Shown here piece by piece: positions 8,175 to 10,074 of a stretch of DNA of 10,074 nucleotides; within the stretch, counting starts at the first letter, position 1; every line of letters begins with the position of its first letter. The DNA is taken from the NCBI GenBank assembly GCA_011045925.1, contig DSBS01000053.1, forward strand, positions 1 through 10,074, read 5' to 3'. The position numbers and the translations under genes are program-made. This stretch comes from Candidatus Woesearchaeota archaeon. GTDB lineage: Archaea > Nanobdellota > Nanobdellia > Woesearchaeales > JASKKU01. The notes under the pieces are model-generated. The model did no database searches. It was not told the DNA's origin and saw only the letters and a list, made by a program, of their open reading frames with translations.

Positions 8175-8282
8175 TTAGCCTTGTCTCATCTTCTTCTTTC
8201 TCTTAACCTTTCTCATTCTCTTCTTCTGCCATTTCCAGCGCATCTGCCTTGCTTTCTTCCATCGTCTCGAACTTCTTTTCAT
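8175..8282 (-). CDS. rpl41e: Ribosomal protein eL41 (L41e)
   Basis: This 35-residue protein is extremely basic. It runs MKRSSRRWKK, then ARQ, then the core MRWKWQKKRMRKVKRKKK and ends MRQG. The RWKWxKKRxRxxKR core is that of eL41, the smallest ribosomal protein, a single long helix. In eukaryotes it sits at the subunit interface and forms bridge eB14 near the decoding region. An internal ATG (Met14) would give a 22-residue form like the eukaryotic protein. The longer start is favoured because archaeal eL41 proteins I recall (Thermococcales) carry a similar basic N-terminal extension. A TATA box lies at 8326-8333 and AAGG lies about 9 bases before the ATG. The gene is 76 bases after a membrane-protein gene and directly upstream of the rRNA promoters. 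A 5-bp palindrome (AAGGC/GCCTT) has the stop codon in its loop. A longer + strand open frame overlaps it and is rejected. Confidence 0.88.
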   Translation of the reverse strand: MKRSSRRWKKARQMRWKWQKKRMRKVKRKKKMRQG

Positions 8283-8325
8283 TCTGAAAACCTTTTTTGC
8301 TGCAGAATGAAGGAAAATTGGTTGC

Positions 8326-8333
8326 TTTTTAAA
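8326..8333 (-). promoter_or_regulatory. TATA-like box of the eL41 gene
   Basis: GATTTAAAAAGC on the - strand contains TTTAAAAA. A start site 26 bases on lies near 8304, leaving a leader of about 22 nt. The box is 26 bases after the stop of the preceding gene, so eL41 may be transcribed alone as well as by read-through. Confidence 0.45.
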
Positions 8334-8358
8334 TCTTTTTGTTTTGGATTAAAGGGCA

Positions 8359-9042
8359 TTAAGCTTCAAACAGCCAGCAGTAATCATCAGAATAAACAAG
8401 ACTTAAAAAATCAATCTTCTCTGGATTTAGAAAAAGCGCAGATTCTCTTAGCTCTTGAAATTGTTCAAGCCTGCCTTGGAAAACAGAAAAAAGCATTGCG
8501 TTTGCATTGCTTATATCTGACTCTGTTATTAAAACACAGCTCGCATTAAAGTATACAAGTGCTTTCTTGATGTTTTCTGGCTCTTCCATAAGAAATGTTG
8601 AGGCAACCCTTTGGGTTTTGTCACGGCTTGAGAAAGGCCCGCTCCTGGCTGCATCGTACTGCCTTTGCTCTGTGAAGTAAACAAGGTCTCTTGAAGGAGA
8701 AAGCAGGATTGGCTCAAGCCTTGTGGATGCAAGCACCTGGGCAGAATCAGAATACCAGGAGAAAGCTTTTCCTGAAAGGTTGTTCTGGTTGGCAAAATCT
8801 ACGCATCCCTGAAGCCTGGGATTGTATTCTCTCTGGTATGTCCTGCCATTGAGCTCAAATTCAACAAAAAGCTTTTCTTCAATTAGAATTCTTCTCTCAA
8901 CAAGATACCCATTTTCCAGATCTTCCCTTGATATTTCCCTGCCCTGCATAAGAATCTCAAAGCCCTGCATAAGAATCATTGCAACAAGCATTATCAGCAG
9001 AAGCCTTCTGAAATCCCAGAGCATATTTGGAGTGCCGAGCAT
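8359..9042 (-). CDS. Single-pass membrane protein of unknown function with an extracytoplasmic domain
   Basis: I do not recognise this 227-residue protein. A short N-terminus with two arginines (FRR) precedes one hydrophobic segment at about 14-31, so it is probably an N-terminal anchor with the bulk outside. Residues 23-36 are a seven-residue tandem duplication (ILMQGFE, ILMQGRE). The rest contains Cys80, Cys169 and Cys222. Residues 91-175 (SWYSDSAQVL, then EEPENIKKALVYFNASCVLI) faintly resemble the extracytoplasmic part of GT-C glycosyltransferases such as AglB/STT3, where an aromatic-Asp motif precedes a helix and a late V-L-I strand. That is a hint only: no multi-pass catalytic membrane domain is present. 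The ATG at 9042 is used; Met7 (9024) is an alternative. It lies 82 bases after the preceding gene and 76 before eL41. Confidence 0.75.
   Translation of the reverse strand: MLGTPNMLWDFRRLLLIMLVAMILMQGFEILMQGREISREDLENGYLVERRILIEEKLFVEFELNGRTYQREYNPRLQGCVDFANQNNLSGKAFSWYSDSAQVLASTRLEPILLSPSRDLVYFTEQRQYDAARSGPFSSRDKTQRVASTFLMEEPENIKKALVYFNASCVLITESDISNANAMLFSVFQGRLEQFQELRESALFLNPEKIDFLSLVYSDDYCWLFEA
8941..8977 (-). repeat. In-frame 21-bp tandem duplication
   Basis: GCCCTGCATAAGAATC occurs at 8941-8956 and again at 8962-8977 with no base change, a period of 21 bp (seven codons). It encodes the doubled ILMQG motif at the end of the membrane anchor. The perfect identity suggests a recent slippage event. 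Confidence 0.85.
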
Positions 9043-9070
9043 TCTTTATCAGAAAAAAGAAGAAGCAAGT

Positions 9071-9082
9071 GATTAATAAAAT
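9071..9082 (-). promoter_or_regulatory. TATA-like box of the single-pass membrane-protein gene
   Basis: ATTTTATTAATC on the - strand lies right after the T-run that ends the upstream gene. A start site 26 bases on would be near 9050, leaving an almost leaderless transcript before the ATG at 9042. Confidence 0.4.
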
Positions 9083-9087
9083 AATCG

Positions 9088-9105
9088 AAAGAAAAAAAGA
9101 AAAAA
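9088..9105 (-). terminator. Oligo-T terminator of the soluble charged-protein gene
   Basis: On the - strand, 20 bases after the stop codon at 9125, the sequence reads TTTTTTCTTTTTTTCTTT. No stem is needed for archaeal oligo-T termination. It separates the gene from the membrane-protein gene. Confidence 0.6.
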
Positions 9106-9124
9106 GGGTTTTGCTTAAGCCATG

Positions 9125-9877
9125 TTAGTTTGGCACATACCTAAAATTAAGCCTTTCTTCAAGTTGTTTTGTGGCGTCGTAACCAAAGAGCGTTGGAGCA
9201 GAAGCCCTGATTGCTCTTTCATCTATACCAATACCGCCGTCGTAAGACTCAAGCTTAAACCCTTCTCTGGAAGGCATTTTCCCTTGTGCCAGTTTGGTCA
9301 TTGCCAAGCTATTCCTGATTGCTGGTAGCTCATAAAGATGTCTATTCTTCCATTCCCGGTCATAATTTACAGCCTGAAAGATTTGGTCTTGGTCATGCTT
9401 AACAGCTAAAGCAAAAAGGTTGCTTTCCAGATCGAATTTAAGGTCTTCTGGGTCAACTCCATCCTTTGCCTTTCTCTTAAAGCTCTCTAAAAGCCCACGA
9501 AGCTGGTCCTTATCAAGCCCAACAAATCTCTGGCCTTCTGTGGATAAAAGCTCAAAAACCTTCGACATATCCACTCCTTCCTCGCTCATCTTCTCATCTA
9601 AGAAATCTGCCGCGTCTTTTGCCATCTTGTCAGTTTTCCCAGCTGTCTTAAGAGCATTCAACACATAGTGGCACATCGCAGAAGTCACATCGTCCTCATT
9701 TTTACCAAAATCATCTATTGATTCAATATAATCCTTTGCTCTATTATAAGAGTTGTCTTTAATATCAAAAGATGTTTTCGCAAAGGGCTTGCTGTTTTTC
9801 TCAATAAATTGTGTCCACTTTTCCATAGCATTATAAGCGATTGTATCAATGGATTCTTCTTTTGTTTTTTCAACCAT
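9125..9877 (-). CDS. Soluble, charged, mostly helical protein of unknown function
   Basis: The frame stays open upstream to 9964, but the ATG at 9877 is the likely start. It is preceded by GAGGTG (9889-9884) six bases away, and by a TATA box centred about 56 bases upstream. The upstream codons run through that promoter. The resulting 250-residue protein begins MVEKTKEESI. It has no signal peptide or membrane segment, is rich in Lys, Asp and Glu, and has one cysteine. Long helices are expected over about 1-165. A more globular C-terminal third is marked by NREWKN-like polar text, GGIGIDERA and the ending NFRYVPN. I know no family for it. It faces a divergent gene at the right edge and ends in a clear T-run, so it is likely monocistronic. 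Confidence 0.75.
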   Translation of the reverse strand: MVEKTKEESIDTIAYNAMEKWTQFIEKNSKPFAKTSFDIKDNSYNRAKDYIESIDDFGKNEDDVTSAMCHYVLNALKTAGKTDKMAKDAADFLDEKMSEEGVDMSKVFELLSTEGQRFVGLDKDQLRGLLESFKRKAKDGVDPEDLKFDLESNLFALAVKHDQDQIFQAVNYDREWKNRHLYELPAIRNSLAMTKLAQGKMPSREGFKLESYDGGIGIDERAIRASAPTLFGYDATKQLEERLNFRYVPN

Positions 9878-9883
9878 TTTTTT

Positions 9884-9889
9884 CACCTC
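9884..9889 (-). promoter_or_regulatory. Shine-Dalgarno that fixes the start at 9877
   Basis: GAGGTG is six bases before ATG on the - strand and is complementary to the anti-Shine-Dalgarno seen at the 16S 3' end in this window (CACCTCC). It is the clearest ribosome-binding site here. Confidence 0.75.
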
Positions 9890-9929
9890 GGAACGGGTTG
9901 TTCCCGTAAAGTAGTGGTAACATCGAAAG

Positions 9930-9937
9930 TATTTAAA
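9930..9937 (-). promoter_or_regulatory. TATA box of the soluble charged-protein gene
   Basis: ACATTTAAATACTTTCG on the - strand contains TTTAAATA. A start site near 9908 would give a 31-nt leader with the GAGGTG. An inverted repeat GGAAC-N5-GTTCC (9891-9905) lies at the very start of that leader and could be an operator or a 5' hairpin. Confidence 0.55.
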
Positions 9938-9974
9938 TGTTTCGTTTAACGTGGCTCTGTTCAAAATCTAAAGA

Positions 9975-9981
9975 TTTATAA
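9975..9981 (+). promoter_or_regulatory. TATA box of the divergent right-edge gene
   Basis: AAAGATTTATAACC on the + strand contains TTTATAA. A start site about 26 bases downstream would be near 10003-10005, inside the second half of the inverted repeat 9982-10010 and about 26 bases before the ATG at 10030. Confidence 0.5.
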
Positions 9982-10010
9982 CCCTCAGCAGCCGTAAGGC
10001 TGTCTGAGGG
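9982..10010. repeat. Interrupted inverted repeat between TATA box and predicted start site
   Basis: CCCTCAG (9982-9988) pairs with CTGAGGG (10004-10010), and AGCC (9990-9993) with GGCT (9998-10001), around a GTAA loop. Small asymmetric gaps (one and two bases) separate the blocks. The position suits a repressor operator. It could also be a hairpin at an insertion-sequence end. Confidence 0.7.
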
Positions 10011-10029
10011 GGGGAGGGATTTTCTCCCC
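10011..10029 (+). promoter_or_regulatory. Hairpin covering the Shine-Dalgarno of the right-edge gene
   Basis: GGGGAG (10011-10016) and CTCCCC (10024-10029) form a 6-bp GC-rich stem with a seven-base loop that ends exactly at the ATG. The GGAGG (10013-10017) needed for ribosome binding is partly inside the stem, so translation could be occluded until the stem opens. Confidence 0.5.
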
Positions 10030-10074
10030 ATGAAAGAAAAAACAAAACTCATTAATAAAGTTAAGCGTTTGATA
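10030..10074 (+). CDS. N-terminus of an unidentified protein (partial, runs off the window)
   Basis: ATG at 10030 opens a frame that stays open to the edge, giving MKEKTKLINKVKRLI. A TATA box (9975-9981) and a purine-rich ribosome-binding site support the start. Fifteen residues, basic and helix-forming, do not identify it. A basic N-terminus beside hairpin-forming repeats would fit a transposase or other nucleic-acid-binding protein, but this is speculation. Confidence 0.55.
   Translation, partial: MKEKTKLINKVKRLI

Noticed and set aside
8067..8549. Open frame of 160 codons on the + strand
   Set aside because: It runs antisense to eL41 and to the end of the membrane-protein gene and starts inside the rRNA leader palindrome. 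Its composition (Leu, Ser, Phe, Cys) is that of the complement of a Lys/Arg-rich gene.
9878..9964. 29-residue N-terminal extension of the soluble charged protein
   Set aside because: It would be translated through the TATA box and the predicted start site, and the ATG at 9877 has a strong Shine-Dalgarno.
10008..10018. G-quadruplex in the G-rich run before the right-edge gene
   Set aside because: Only a run of seven G plus one GGG is present, without four separate tracts. The hairpin with CTCCCC explains the sequence better.

Overview
The window carries a ribosomal RNA operon of an archaeon, with small protein genes on either side. The 16S rRNA has archaeal signature blocks (ACGGGGTGCAGCAGGCGCGA, CAACGAGCGAGACCC, AAACTTAAAGGAATTGG). 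A tRNA-Ala sits between 16S and 23S, promoters are TATA-type, and oligo-T runs follow several genes. Fast-evolving rRNA, an unlinked 5S and small unfamiliar membrane or secreted proteins suggest a DPANN-type archaeon, possibly Woesearchaeota-like. That placement is inference, not a computed phylogeny.

Layout. At the left, the C-terminal end of an unknown gene (to 64) precedes a secreted transglutaminase-like protein on the + strand (95-2050). Convergent to it on the - strand are a NUDT15/MutT-like Nudix hydrolase (2102-2509) and a small secreted or anchored protein with four cysteines (2617-3228). The rRNA operon fills 3375-7990 on the - strand in the order 16S, tRNA-Ala(TGC), 23S. It has inverted-repeat processing stems around each large rRNA, two candidate TATA boxes upstream (8140-8147 and 8101-8107) and a T-rich terminator at 3323-3344. 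No 5S gene follows.

Upstream of the operon, on the same strand, is a 35-codon gene for ribosomal protein eL41 (8175-8282), easily missed because of its size. Further upstream are a single-pass membrane protein (8359-9042) and a soluble charged protein (9125-9877). At the right edge a divergent + strand gene begins at 10030. Two hairpin-forming inverted repeats precede it, one between TATA box and predicted start site and one covering the Shine-Dalgarno.

The most striking observation is in the 23S peptidyl-transferase centre. Several positions that are almost invariant elsewhere differ here (E. coli numbering: C2452U, A2453G, A2497U, C2499A, A2503C, U2586C). The SRL, A-loop, P-loop, L11-binding region, A2451, U2506, U2585 and A2602 keep their normal bases. 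Nothing here looks like a defence system, CRISPR array or complete mobile element. The remaining interest is the eL41-rRNA linkage, processing stems without a visible bulge-helix-bulge, and the control region at the right edge.
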